This document shows, piece after piece, positions 44,961 to 56,242 of a DNA stretch of 64,000 nt. The notes under the pieces were generated by a model. The model was not told the origin of the DNA and did not search any database. It saw nothing but the letters and a program-made list of their open reading frames with translations. Location of the stretch: the NCBI GenBank assembly GCA_019752335.1, contig JAIEMJ010000001.1, positions 248,001 to 312,000 of the forward strand, read 5' to 3'. The DNA comes from Bryobacteraceae bacterium. GTDB taxonomy: Bacteria > Acidobacteriota > Terriglobia > Bryobacterales > Bryobacteraceae. The translations under genes and the position numbers were made by a program. How positions within the stretch are numbered: position 1 is the stretch's first letter; each line of letters begins with the position of its first letter.

Positions 44961-46424
44961 TTGCCGCATCTGAGGACCACATTTCTCGTAGTGTCGTTCT
45001 ACATCGGAGCCATTGTTTGCTCCCTGACGCCGCTGGTCTGCGCGGCGATCGCGACGACGTTACCCCTGGCTGAGTTGATCCTCTTCGGGCCCTGGCTCGC
45101 CGCCATCGCGGCTGGCGCAGGCCTCATCGCCTGGGCCGTCGTACCCCGGAAGTCACCCTCCGCCCTGGACGGCATTCCGCTCAACCCGGCGCAGCAGCCC
45201 GCCCTGGCGGCTTTCCTCGAAGAGGTGGCGCAGCGTACCGGCCAGCCCTTGCCGTCGCTGGTGCTGCTCACCGCCGATGCCCGCACGGCTACGGGCTTTT
45301 ATTCTGGCTTCGCGGGCATTGGCAGCCAGCGGGTCCTCTCGATCGGCCTGCCGTACTTCGCGGTGCTGGAGCGCGAGGAACTTGCGGCGTTGATGGCTCA
45401 CGAACTCGGCCACTTCTATCAGGGCAGCATGTTTGCCTGGGCCTGGATCGTGGAGACGCAACGCGCGGTGGCGCGGCTCTTCGGCGCGCTCGAACGTTGG
45501 GCTCCCCGCCTGATCCCGGTCTTCCAACTGATCTTCGAGCCCTTCGTCCGCGCCTGTCTCGCTGCCTCCCGCCGGCAGGAGTTCGCGGCGGATCGCTTTG
45601 CCGCGGGCTATTACGGCTCGGATGTCGTGCAAAGTGTGCTGGCCAAGAATCAGCGTCTTGCGTTTGAGTTCCATATCTTCTTTGAAAGCGAAATGCTGCC
45701 CTTGCTGCGCGGCGGCTGGGCGCCGCCGCTGTTGTCCGGCTTCCATGACTTCAGCCGCCGTTTCCGTCCGGGCACCGTATTGAACTTTTTGAGTGAAGTC
45801 CCCGTGGAGTTGATGCATCAGCCCGACGCGGCGTCGAGTGACGAAGCGGCCTTCGACACCCATCCCAGCGTCCAGACGCGGATTGAAGCGGTGGACCAGC
45901 AGCCCGACGCCACCGGGATTCAGTCTCATCCGTCCCTGGCGCTGCTGCTCGACGTGGAAGAACTGGAAGGCCGCCTGATGGCCTGGGAAGCCCGCAAACG
46001 CGGCTTACCGGCCCTCCAGCCGCTCGCCTGGAACCAGGTGCTGCCACGCTTCTACCGTCCGCGCTGGGAGGTCGCCGCCGAGGGCCATGGCTTCGACGGT
46101 CAGACGGTGGCGCAATTACCCCAAATCATCGACAGCGCTGGCGTTGAGCTAGTGGGCGCCCAGTTCGCCAACGGCGTCCGCGAGCGGCTCCAGCACATCG
46201 CAGAAACGCTCTGCGCCGCCCTCGAACGCGACGGCTGGCAAGCCGAACTCCGCGCCCCGGGCGGACCCATCGTCATGCGCAAAGCCGACCGCGCGGTGGA
46301 GCCCTTCACGGTCATCTCCCGTTTAGCTTGGAAGCAGATCGCTTTCTTTGAGTGGGAAGACGAATGCGCCGAACTCGGCATCGCCAATCTGGTGCTAGTC
46401 GCGCCGACGCTGCAACGCGCGTAG
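44961..46424 (+). CDS. M48-family membrane metalloprotease
   Basis: The protein has 487 residues with a TTG start. Two membrane helices (about 8-30 and 38-58) are followed by the protease domain with zinc motif HELGH (ALMAHELGHFYQG near residue 146) and a downstream RRQEFAADRFAAGYYG that supplies the third ligand. The C-terminal 150 residues (LQPLAWNQVLPRFYRPRW...) are not family-typical. Such proteases act in membrane protein quality control. It directly follows the tRNA-Arg gene. Confidence 0.9.
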   Translation: MPHLRTTFLVVSFYIGAIVCSLTPLVCAAIATTLPLAELILFGPWLAAIAAGAGLIAWAVVPRKSPSALDGIPLNPAQQPALAAFLEEVAQRTGQPLPSLVLLTADARTATGFYSGFAGIGSQRVLSIGLPYFAVLEREELAALMAHELGHFYQGSMFAWAWIVETQRAVARLFGALERWAPRLIPVFQLIFEPFVRACLAASRRQEFAADRFAAGYYGSDVVQSVLAKNQRLAFEFHIFFESEMLPLLRGGWAPPLLSGFHDFSRRFRPGTVLNFLSEVPVELMHQPDAASSDEAAFDTHPSVQTRIEAVDQQPDATGIQSHPSLALLLDVEELEGRLMAWEARKRGLPALQPLAWNQVLPRFYRPRWEVAAEGHGFDGQTVAQLPQIIDSAGVELVGAQFANGVRERLQHIAETLCAALERDGWQAELRAPGGPIVMRKADRAVEPFTVISRLAWKQIAFFEWEDECAELGIANLVLVAPTLQRA

Positions 46425-46464
46425 CCCATGCCGATTCGTGTTGGCCTTTCGCGGTGCTATCAGG

Positions 46465-47151
46465 CTAAGGGGTGGGCGGTTCCCAGTCGGCGGGGCGGCC
46501 GAGGTTGATGTTGATGCGGCGCTGGAAGGCGCGGCGGTTGGCTTCGGCGGCTACTTCTTCCGGAGTCGGCTGGGGTTTGGGTTCGTTTGGGGTGATTTCT
46601 GTTTCGGATTTGGGTTCGATTGGGGTGGGCTCTGGTTCCGCTGGCTGCGCTATGCGTTGGGCTTGTAAGTCGCGGAGATCTTTGAGGCAGTTGCGGTAGA
46701 GGCGATTGAGTTGGGCATCGTAGCGGAGGTAGAGTTTCAAGATTTGCTCGGATTTGGCGATGCCGTTGGCGAGGTGGGCGCGGGGGTCGGCGTTGGGGAG
46801 GGTTTTGCGGAATTCTTTCTCGTCCTTCGCGATGGCGACTTCGAGTTGGGCGGCTTCGGCGGCCCAGAGCCTTTGTTGGCGGAACTTGGCGAAGACGGCT
46901 TCGGTGAGTAAGTCGAGTTCGTGTTGGCCTTGGGGGGAGTAAGTGGCCAGATATTGGTTGAGCATGCCTAAGTACTGGTCTTTGTCTTCCATTTGCAGGA
47001 AACACGCTGCGGCGAGCGGGTTGCGGTTGAGACTGGAGAGTCCGTGGGTGGTGGCGTTTTGCGCGGAGCGGGCTTTGCCTTCGGGGGTTCTGGGACCCGT
47101 GGAGCCTAGCGCATTGCGGCGATTGGCTTCGATTCGTTTTTTGGATGACAT
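46465..47151 (-). CDS. hypothetical protein of the 'STGPRTPEGKARSAQNA' family
   Basis: The ATG at 47151 gives SSKKRIEANRRNALGSTGPRTPEGKARSAQNATTHGLSS, a basic N-terminal motif that I recall from many multi-copy acidobacterial proteins. A helical middle (QYLGMLNQYLATYSPQGQHELDLLTEAVFAKFRQQRLW) and a Pro/Glu-rich tail follow. Function is unknown. The basic motif suggests DNA or RNA binding. Such genes often stand in accessory regions, as here next to the restriction island. Confidence 0.6.
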   Translation of the reverse strand: MSSKKRIEANRRNALGSTGPRTPEGKARSAQNATTHGLSSLNRNPLAAACFLQMEDKDQYLGMLNQYLATYSPQGQHELDLLTEAVFAKFRQQRLWAAEAAQLEVAIAKDEKEFRKTLPNADPRAHLANGIAKSEQILKLYLRYDAQLNRLYRNCLKDLRDLQAQRIAQPAEPEPTPIEPKSETEITPNEPKPQPTPEEVAAEANRRAFQRRININLGRPADWEPPTP

Positions 47152-47198
47152 GTGGTTCCTTTCGGTGTGTTGGTTTTTGTCGGGCCGGGGGGCCCGAC

Positions 47199-47492
47199 TC
47201 ACAGGGGCATGGTGCCTGGGGGGACGTCGCGGTTTTCCAGGCCTTGGAGGGTCTCGCGGGTGCTGCGGATGGCTTCGATGGCGGCGTCGTGGGCGGCGGG
47301 GTGTTTGATCAATACCTCGAGAATGGCCTCGTAGAAGATGGGCCAGGTTTCGAGGTCAGAGGGAATATAAGCGGGGTTATCGGCTTTTACCAGGTGAATT
47401 TCGTAGGTCTGGTTGCCATGGGTTCGTTTGGGCGAATAAGCAGACGGCGGCGTGTCCGTACGGAATTGATGACAGTAGATGATTTCAGGCAT
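47199..47492 (-). CDS. small hypothetical protein
   Basis: This 97-residue protein has a mixed alpha/beta look with IIYCHQFRTDTPPSAYSPKRTHGNQTYEIHLVKAD and a helical C-terminal half. It could be real because it is followed, 47 bases on, by the 'STGPRTPEGKARS' gene in the same direction, and it has a plausible codon pattern. No family is recognised. Confidence 0.45.
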   Translation of the reverse strand: MPEIIYCHQFRTDTPPSAYSPKRTHGNQTYEIHLVKADNPAYIPSDLETWPIFYEAILEVLIKHPAAHDAAIEAIRSTRETLQGLENRDVPPGTMPL

Positions 47493-47612
47493 AGCTCGGT
47501 TCTCCTGATTTCAATTTATCGGGGAGAGGCAAGAATCTGACTGGTGTTCGCAGGTAAGTACATGAAACCAGGGGCAATAAAATAGTAAAATTGTCGTCAT
47601 CCTAATTCGCGA

Positions 47613-47763
47613 AAGATACTGGCTGGCGAACTGGACCGCGTTTCCCAGACCCTCAGCGGCCGCATCCGGCAATTGGCCGAGCGCTACGCCACCCCGTTGC
47701 CGCAGCTTACGGAGGAAGTCGCGGTGCTGGCGGCCCGGGTTGATGGGCACCTTCGGAGGGAGG
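47613..47763 (+). pseudogene. C-terminal fragment of a type I methyltransferase (hsdM)
   Basis: Read in frame, this stretch gives KILAGELDRVSQTLSGRIRQ, LAERYATPLPQLTEEVAVLA and ARVDGHLRR, which resembles the helical C-terminal tail of some HsdM subunits. No start codon or methyltransferase domain precedes it, and two stop codons lie just upstream. It ends at a 22-bp palindrome and continues in frame into a different protein (DUF1016), so it is a relic fused by rearrangement. Confidence 0.6.
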
Positions 47764-47785
47764 GGACAGACCAGGAGGTCTGTCC
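47764..47785. repeat. 22-bp palindrome at a gene-fusion joint
   Basis: GGACAGACC (47764-47772), loop AGGA, GGTCTGTCC (47777-47785): nine perfectly paired bases. It sits between the hsdM relic and the DUF1016 relic, inside one open frame. This looks like a REP/MITE-type element or a recombination footprint. Confidence 0.6.
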
Positions 47786-48744
47786 TACACGGATAATTGA
47801 AACCTCGGGTTATGGGAAATTGCTGGAGCAGATTTCCGGCACTCGTACGGCGGGCCAGGCTCGGGCGGCGCAGGCGGTGAATACCCAGCTGATCGAAACC
47901 TATTGGCAGGTGGGGCGGCACATCGTCGAGTTTGAGCAGGCGGGGAATCTGCGCGCCGAATACGGCAAAGCACTGCTATCCCAACTGGCCGCGGATCTGG
48001 GCGTGCGGCATGGCAAGGGCTTTAACCGCAGCAATTTGATATACATGCGCATGTTTTACCTGCGTTACCCAATAAGTGCGATGCCATCGCACTTATTGAG
48101 TTGGTCGCATTATCTGGAACTGCTGAAGCTCGACGACGACCTGGAGCGCGGCTTCTACGAGAAGCAGGCCATTGCCGAACGCTGGTCCGTGGCCGAACTG
48201 AAGCGGTAAAAGGCCTCTTCCCTCTTTCTGCGCCTTGCGGCCTCGAAGGACAAGGCGGGCATTCTGCAATTGGCTGCGCAAGGCCAGGTGGTGGCGCAAC
48301 CCGCCGATCTGCTGCGTGAGCCCTACATCTTCGAGTTCCTCAAGATCCCGGAGCCCTACCGGGTCTCCGAGACCGACCTCGAAACCCTGCTTTGTGACCA
48401 TCTGCAGCCCTTCCTGCTGGAACAACACGCACTACCGGGTAGATCTGGTCTTCTACCACCGCATCCTGCGCTGTTTCGTGCTGCTCGACCTGAATCTGGG
48501 CGAGGTCCGGCATGACGATATCGGCCAGATGAACCTCTATCTGGGCTACTTCGCCCACGAGGAGAATGTGGAAGGCGACAACCCGCCCATCGGCCTCATC
48601 CTCAGCCGCCAGAAGGACGAGTTGCTGGTGGAGTATGCCACTTATGGGATGAACAGCCAGGTTTTTGTGTACCAGCTTTATTTGCCGGACCGTGAGTCGT
48701 TGAAGGCTGAGATCGAGCGCACGCTGGCGGAGGCCGGGCGATGA
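47786..48744 (+). pseudogene. broken DUF1016/YhcG-type PDDEXK nuclease
   Basis: The N-terminal part (AVNTQLIETYWQVGRHIVEFEQ and YLELLKLDDDLERGFYEKQAI) is the DUF1016 N-domain. A TAA at 48207-48209 replaces a codon in ELKR-*-KASSLFLRLAASKDK. Coding continues in frame to about 48424, where a frameshifting deletion joins LQPFLLE to NNTHYRVDLVFYHRILRCFVLLDL in another frame. Roughly 15-20 residues before the nuclease core are lost. The nuclease core itself remains readable to 48744. Intact YhcG proteins are found near restriction systems; this copy cannot make a full product. Confidence 0.78.
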
Positions 48745-48782
48745 GGGGGCTTGACGCGCTAGCATCAGGAGAGTAATTGCCC

Positions 48783-50328
<1,546 letters not shown>

Positions 50329-50339
<11 letters not shown>

Positions 50340-51609
50340 AATCGAGAAATGGCGGCGAGTCAGGCTTGGAGATCTTATAAAGGTCGCCCATGGTTGGCCG
50401 TTTAAGAGCGAATTTTTTACTGATGTGAGACTTGGACGGCCCATTGTCGTTAGCATCGGAAATTTTAACTATTCCGGCGGCTTTCGATTTGAATCTACGG
50501 CCGTGAAAGAGTATGCCTCGAGCTATCCCAAAGACTACGAGCTAGCGCCGGGCGATATTCTGCTTGTGATGACCTGTCAAACCTCAGGCGGGGAGATTCT
50601 TGGCATCCCCGGCAGAATTCCGGACGACGGAAATACCTATCTCCATAACCAGCGAATGGGAAAGATTGTCATAAAAGACCCCGCTCGGGTGGACCCAGAT
50701 TTCATCTATTACCTCGCCCTTTGGCCGTTCTTCAATAGAGAGCTATATGTTAGCGGTACGGGCACAAAGATACTCCATACTTCGCCCGGACGGATCGAGA
50801 ATTTTGAATTTGACCTTCCCTCGCTCCCTGAGCAGAGAGCCATTGGTCGAACTCTCCGTTCCCTCGACGACAAGATCGAATTGAACCGGCGGATGAACGC
50901 GACGCTGGAGGCGATGGCGCGGGCGCTGTTCCAGAGCTGGTTCGTGGATTTCGACCCCGTCCGCGCCAAACTCGACGGCCGCCAGCCCCCCGGCCTCGAC
51001 CCCGCCACCGCCGCCCTCTTCCCCAACCACTTTGAGCACGTTCCCGGTAGTATCATTCCGAAGGGTTGGGAGCTCAGCCGGTGGGGGGATATTGCCACGC
51101 TTGAATATGGCAGGAGTCTGCGAGACTACGCCAATTCCGAAGGCCAGTACCGGGTCTTCGGAACGAATGGGCCGATTGGTTTTACGGATAAACCGCTGTG
51201 TCCTAGCGCCGGAATCGTGATCGGCCGCAAGGGTGCATACCGAGGCGTGCACTTCTCGGCTGAGCCTTTCTTTGTGATTGACACCGCATTCTATTTGAAG
51301 CCAAAGCAGCCGACGGATCTAAAGTGGGCCTACTACGAACTGCTGAGATTCGACATCAACAGCATGGACTCCGGCTCTGCCATACCCTCGACAAGTCGGG
51401 AAGACTTCTACGGAATCCCAGTTCTGGTTCCGCCACCAGAGTTACGCGACGCGTTTGGCCAGATCGTGGGCGGTTGGTCTGCAATGAGTATCTCGAACAA
51501 CAATCAATCGCGCACCCTCGGCACCCTGCGCGACACCCTACTTCCCAAGCTGCTTAGCGGAGAACTGAGCGTGGCAAAAGCCGAAGAACTCGCCGGGGCC
51601 GCTACATGA
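50329..51609 (+). CDS. hsdS: type I restriction-modification specificity subunit
   Basis: The protein has 426 residues with two target-recognition domains (about 1-165 and 235-385). They are separated by the conserved spacer [49 protein letters not shown], and the protein ends with the second spacer helix [17 protein letters not shown]. The two recognition domains are clearly less GC-rich than the spacers, the usual sign that recognition domains are exchanged between strains. The DNA target cannot be predicted from sequence alone. It overlaps both neighbours. Confidence 0.94.
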
Positions 51610-52319
51610 GCCAGATCCTGAACCTCTACTGCGATGAGAGTTGCCACTTGGAGCGCGATCATCATCCCGTCATGGTTCTGGGCGTGGTGTGGTGCCCGCA
51701 GGAGAAAGCCCGCGAGATCGCCGTTCGCTTGCGCGAGATCAAAGCGGAACACGGAATCCACAAGGACTTTGAAGTGAAGTGGACCAAGGTCTCACCCGCC
51801 CAACAAGGCTTCTATCTGCACTTACTCGACTATTTCTTTGACGATGACGACCTGCACTTTCGCGGCTGGGTAGCGCACAAAGCCGGCCTGCAGCACGCGG
51901 GCTTCCGGCAAACTCATGATGACTGGTATTACAAGATGATGTTCGGCCTGCTGGAGCCGCTCCTGAGCCCAGACGCCCGCTTCCGTATCTACCTCGACAA
52001 GAAGGATACGCGCAGTGCCAGCAAAGTGAAGAAGCTGCATGATGTGTTGAGCAACAACCTCTACGACTTCAACCGTTCTATCGTCGAGCGGGTGCAGGTG
52101 GTGGAGTCCCACGCGGTGGAGCAGTTGCAACTGGCTGACCTGCTTCTGGGAGCCGTCGGCTACGTCAACCGCGGACTCAGCACCAGTTCCGCCAAGAACG
52201 CACTCGTGGCCCGCATCCGGGAGCGCAGCGGCTATTCTCTCCTCCGGCCGACCCTGCTGCGCGAGCCCAAGTTCAACACCTTCATTTGGCGCGGCCGGGC
52301 GGGAGACAACGCCGCGTGA
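51606..52319 (+). CDS. DUF3800 protein inside the restriction operon
   Basis: The protein has 237 residues. It begins with ILNLYCDESCHLERD, the family D-E-S/T motif, then VMVLGVVWCPQ, FEVKWTKVSPAQQGFYLHLLDYFF, RIYLDKKDT and ESHAVEQLQLADLLLGAVGYV, with acidic residues D8/E9 and later D's that could form an RNase H-like active site. DUF3800 proteins often occur with defence genes, but their biochemistry is unclear. It is coupled to hsdS by an ATGA overlap, so it is expressed as part of the system. Confidence 0.85.
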   Translation: MSQILNLYCDESCHLERDHHPVMVLGVVWCPQEKAREIAVRLREIKAEHGIHKDFEVKWTKVSPAQQGFYLHLLDYFFDDDDLHFRGWVAHKAGLQHAGFRQTHDDWYYKMMFGLLEPLLSPDARFRIYLDKKDTRSASKVKKLHDVLSNNLYDFNRSIVERVQVVESHAVEQLQLADLLLGAVGYVNRGLSTSSAKNALVARIRERSGYSLLRPTLLREPKFNTFIWRGRAGDNAA

Positions 52320-52822
52320 GCGATAGCTGGTTGCCTCCCCTCGTGCTCCTCGCGGATTTCGGCGGAGACTGGGCCACCTATGAACGCGTAGTCTACGGGT
52401 GGTTCAAACAGGATTTCCTGGCTTCGTTGCCCTCCTGGCCTGGCAAGCGCGTCGGCGTCAAGCGTATCCCATTGAGCGAAGGCAAGGAGGCGACTTATTG
52501 GCATTTCATCTCCGAGGGCAAGGTGGAGGAGGAACGCATCATCGACCTACGGCGCTGCGAGCGAATTCGTTGGCCCCGCCCTACGATGGACGCCTTCGTC
52601 GAGCGCCGCCCCCTTGCCGACGACCCGATTGTCTGGTGGCGAACGAAACGCGGCAGCGAATGGCGCTATGTCTTGGCACTTCCTGACTTCAGCTACTTAG
52701 TGGTGGTGGCGGATCGTGGCGACTACGTTCTCCCGTGGACTCAATACCCAATCGACCGTCCGCACCAGCGTGAGAAGTATCGCAAAGAGTTTACGGAATA
52801 TTGGGCCGCCCAAAAAGGCTAA
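52316..52822 (+). CDS. hypothetical protein between DUF3800 and hsdR
   Basis: The protein has 168 residues; the GTG at 52316 overlaps the DUF3800 stop (GTGA), which decides the start. FGGDWATYERVVYGWFKQDFL, ATYWHFISEGKVEEERIIDLRRCERIRWPRP, WWRTKRGSEWRYVLALPDFSYLVVVADRGDYVLPWTQYPI and HQREKYRKEF are conserved-looking blocks. They loosely resemble small proteins of phage- or plasmid-linked gene clusters that I recall only from memory. Aromatic and basic residues are abundant. Function is unknown; a role with DUF3800 is inferred from coupling. Confidence 0.7.
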   Translation: MSDSWLPPLVLLADFGGDWATYERVVYGWFKQDFLASLPSWPGKRVGVKRIPLSEGKEATYWHFISEGKVEEERIIDLRRCERIRWPRPTMDAFVERRPLADDPIVWWRTKRGSEWRYVLALPDFSYLVVVADRGDYVLPWTQYPIDRPHQREKYRKEFTEYWAAQKG

Positions 52823-52845
52823 GGCCGCCCCTTACGGAACGGCCT
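52822..52845. other. weak hairpin after the inserted gene pair
   Basis: AGGCCG (52822-52827) pairs with CGGCCT (52840-52845) over a 12-base loop, just behind the stop, with no T tract. The roughly 110 bases to hsdR also hold a G5/C4 run (52911-52925). No promoter is clear, so hsdR may still be read from upstream. Confidence 0.3.
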
Positions 52846-52933
52846 CGTTACTCCTTCAACACCTGGTTGATGAGCTATTGTTAAGTCTGACAGATTTTCT
52901 CGAAAAATCAAGGGGGTCCTGCCCCGCCCGCTG

Positions 52934-55900
52934 ATGCTAAACGAATCTGTAGTTGAAGAAGCCGCTCTGAGCTGGTTCAGCGAGATCGGCTACGCCACTG
53001 CCCATGGCCCCACCCTCTCCCCCGGTGAACCGGCCAGCGAACGAGCGTCGTTTGCCGACGTCGCACTGGAGGGCCGCCTGCGTGAGGCCATCCGCCGGCT
53101 GAACCCCACCATTCCCGCCGAAGCCCAGGACGACGCGCTGCGCAAAGTCCTCCGCGTCGGCACGCCGTCGCTCACCCAAACCAATCGCACGCTTCACGCC
53201 ATGCTCCGCGACGGCGTCCCCGTCGAATACCGCCGCCCCGATGGCAGCATTGCCGGTAATCATGCCCGTCTCCTGGACTTCGAGCACCCCAAAGCCAACG
53301 ATTGGCTGGCCGTCAACCAGTTCACCGTCAGCGAAGGCCAACACAAGCGCAAGCCCGATATCGTCGTCTTCGTCAACGGCTTACCGCTTGCGGTCGTCGA
53401 ACTCAAGAACGCTACCGACGAAAACGCCACCATCTGGACCGCCTACCAACAGCTCCAAACCTACAAGCAGGAGATTGGTAGCCTGTTCCACTACAACGAA
53501 GTGCTGGTGGTTTCGGACGGCTTGCATGCGCGCGTTGGGTCGCTGACGGCCAATCAGGAGTGGTTCAAGGTTTGGCGCACGATTGACGGCGAGGATGAAG
53601 CGGGCAAGTCCGTGCTGGAACTCGATACGCTCATCCGCGGCGTCTTTGAGCCTCAACGCTTCCTGGACCTCATCCAACATTTCATCGTCTTCGAGGAAGA
53701 CCCCGATAGCGACCGGTTGCACAAGATCATCGCCGGCTACCATCAGTTCCACGCTGTGAACACGGCCGTCGAAGAGACGGTCCGCGCGAGCGGCATGGGT
53801 GCCGAAACAGCAGGCAGGGGGACAACGGGGAACGGCAAGCCGGGAGACCGCAAAGCCGGTGTCGTCTGGCACACGCAGGGCTCCGGCAAGAGCTTCTCCA
53901 TGCTCTTCTACGCCTCGCGCGTCGTGCGCCACCCGGCGATGCAGAACCCCACCATCGTCGTGCTCACCGATCGCAACGACTTGGACGACCAACTCTTCGG
54001 CCAATTCCAGCGCTGCCACGAACTGCTGCGCCAGAGGCCCGTCCAGGCGCAGGACCGCGAACACCTGCGCGAACTACTGAAGGTGGCCAGCGGCGGTGTG
54101 GTCTTCACCACCATCCAAAAGTTCCTGCCCGGCAAAGGCGAGCGCATGCCCGAACTGTCCGCCCGCCAGAACATCGTCGTCATCGCTGACGAAGCCCATC
54201 GCAGCCAATATGACGTCATCGACGGCCTAGCCCGCAACATGCGCGATGCCCTGAAGAATGCTTCCTTCATAGGATTTACAGGAACGCCGATTGAAAAGGA
54301 CGACGCCAACACGCGTGGCACCTTCGGCGATTACATCTCGGTCTATGACATCCAGCGCGCCGTGGCCGACGGCGCCACCGTGCCCATCTACTACGAAAGC
54401 CGGATCTCCAAGCTCTCGCTCAACCAAGCCGCGATGCCCAAGATCGACGACGACTTCGAGGAGATCACTGAAGGCGAAGAGCCGACGCGGCGCGAAAAGC
54501 TCAAAACCAAATGGGCCGCGCTCGAAGTGATGGTGGGCAACGAGAAGCGCATCGCGCAGATCGCCGCCGACCTCGTTCTCCACTACGAGCGCCGCTGCGA
54601 GTCGCTGGCGGGCAAAGCCATGGTCGTCTGCATGAGCCGCCGCATCTGCGTCGACCTCTACAACGCCCTCATCGCACTACGCCCGGACTGGGCCGGCGCG
54701 GATGATGACGACGATGAGACCGGCCGGGCCTGCGTAGTGAAGATCGTAATGACCGGTAGCGCCGACGATGGCCCCGCCTGAAGCCGCACATCCGCAGCAA
54801 AGAGCGCCGCCGTGCACTGGCGAATCGCTTCAAGGACCCGAAAGATTCCTTCCGCATCGTCATCGTCCGCGATATGTGGCTCACCGGCTTCGACGCCCCC
54901 TGTCTCCACACCATGTACGCCGACAAGCCCATGAGCGGCCACGGCCTCATGCAGGCCATCGCTCGCGTCAACCGCGTTTATCGCGACAAGCCCGGCGGCC
55001 TGATTGTTGACTACTTGGGCCTCGCCGACCAACTCAAGAAGGCCCTCGCCACCTACACCGAAAGCGGCGGCCAAGGTACGCCCAGCATTGACACGTCCAA
55101 GGCGATCGATGTGATGCGCGAAAAACACCGCGTCGCCTGCGACCTGATGCACGGCTTCCACTGGGGCAAGTGGCTCACCGGCACCCCCGTCGAGCGCCTC
55201 GCCCTGATCCCCGCCGGCCAGGAACATGTCCTCCAACAGGAGAACGGCAAGCAGCGCTTCGCCGAAACCGTCACCGCACTGTCTCGCGCCTTCGCCCTCT
55301 GCTCCTCCACCGACGAAGCGCTGGAACTTCGCGACGACATCGCCTTCTTCCAAGCCATCCGCACTCAGCTATCGAAAACGACCGGCGCCAAACGCGCCCC
55401 AGAACAACTCGACGCCGCCGTCCGCCAACTCGTCTCCGGCGCCATCATGGCCAACGAAGGCATCATCGACGTCTTCACTGCCGCCGGGCTCAAGCAGCCC
55501 AACATCAGCATCCTCTCCGATCAGTTCCTGGCTGAGGTGCGTGGCCTCAAGTACAAGAATGTCGCGGCCGAGTTGCTGGCTACGCTCCTCAAAGGGGAGA
55601 TCACCACCAAGTCTCCCAATAACCTCGTCCAAAGCCGTACCTTCTCGGAGATGCTCAAGAGCACCCTGAACGCTTATCACAATCGCGCCATTTCCAGGAT
55701 GGAAGTGATCGAAGAACTGATCAAACTGGCCAAGATCATGGACGCCGCCGCCAAGCGCGGCAACGAACTCGGCCTCAACAACGAAGAGATCGCCTTCTAC
55801 GACGCCCTCGCCGCGAACGAAAGCGCGGTCCGCGCCATGGGCAACGACCAACTCAAGGTGATCGCCGCCGAACTCGTCACCCAGGTTCGCAAGAGCGTCA

Positions 55901-56046
55901 CCATCGACTGGACCTTGCGCGAAAGCGCCCGCGCCACCATCAAAGTGATGGTCAAGCGGATTCTCCGCAAATACGGGTATCCGCCGGATCTGCAAGACGA
56001 AGCCGTGCAGACGGTGGCGGAGTCGCTTTGCGCGGATTGGGTGTAG
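52934..56046 (+). pseudogene. hsdR: type I restriction endonuclease subunit, frameshifted
   Basis: The first frame (52934-54781) has the nuclease domain with [22 protein letters not shown] (D...ExK, near residue 145), Walker [10 protein letters not shown] (near 315), helicase DEAH motif [11 protein letters not shown] (near 419) and [10 protein letters not shown]. It stops at a TGA at 54779. The next frame continues at once with [20 protein letters not shown] and [20 protein letters not shown] and runs to 56046. One extra base at the CCCC run 54772-54775 would restore a single protein of about 1,037 residues. It could be a real mutation, a phase-variable site or a sequencing error. Confidence 0.88.
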
Positions 56047-56242
56047 CTCGAATCACCCCGAATTGCTGCCGGCCATCCAGCCCCGAACGCCGTGAACGCG
56101 GTGCGGACCAGTTGGAGGAACTCTGAGCGCAAGCCACTTACTAGCGTGCGTGGCTGGCGGGTGTGCGACAGGCGGCAATGAATATGCGCAAGAACCCGGA
56201 CGAAGGGTACCTCTACGGGAGATTCAGGCGGGGAACCCTTAG

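Noticed and set aside
48207-48209. In-frame stop inside the DUF1016 gene considered as a recoding event.
   Set aside because: It is TAA, and a second lesion (frameshifting deletion) follows 200 bases later; a decayed gene explains both.
54779-54781. TGA in hsdR considered as a second selenocysteine codon.
   Set aside because: The downstream HsdR sequence is in a different frame, and no redox motif or SECIS-like hairpin is present; this is a frameshift.
56047-56242. Stretch after hsdR considered as a group II intron or insertion-sequence end.
   Set aside because: No domain V hairpin, terminal inverted repeats or transposase/reverse transcriptase sequence could be recognised.
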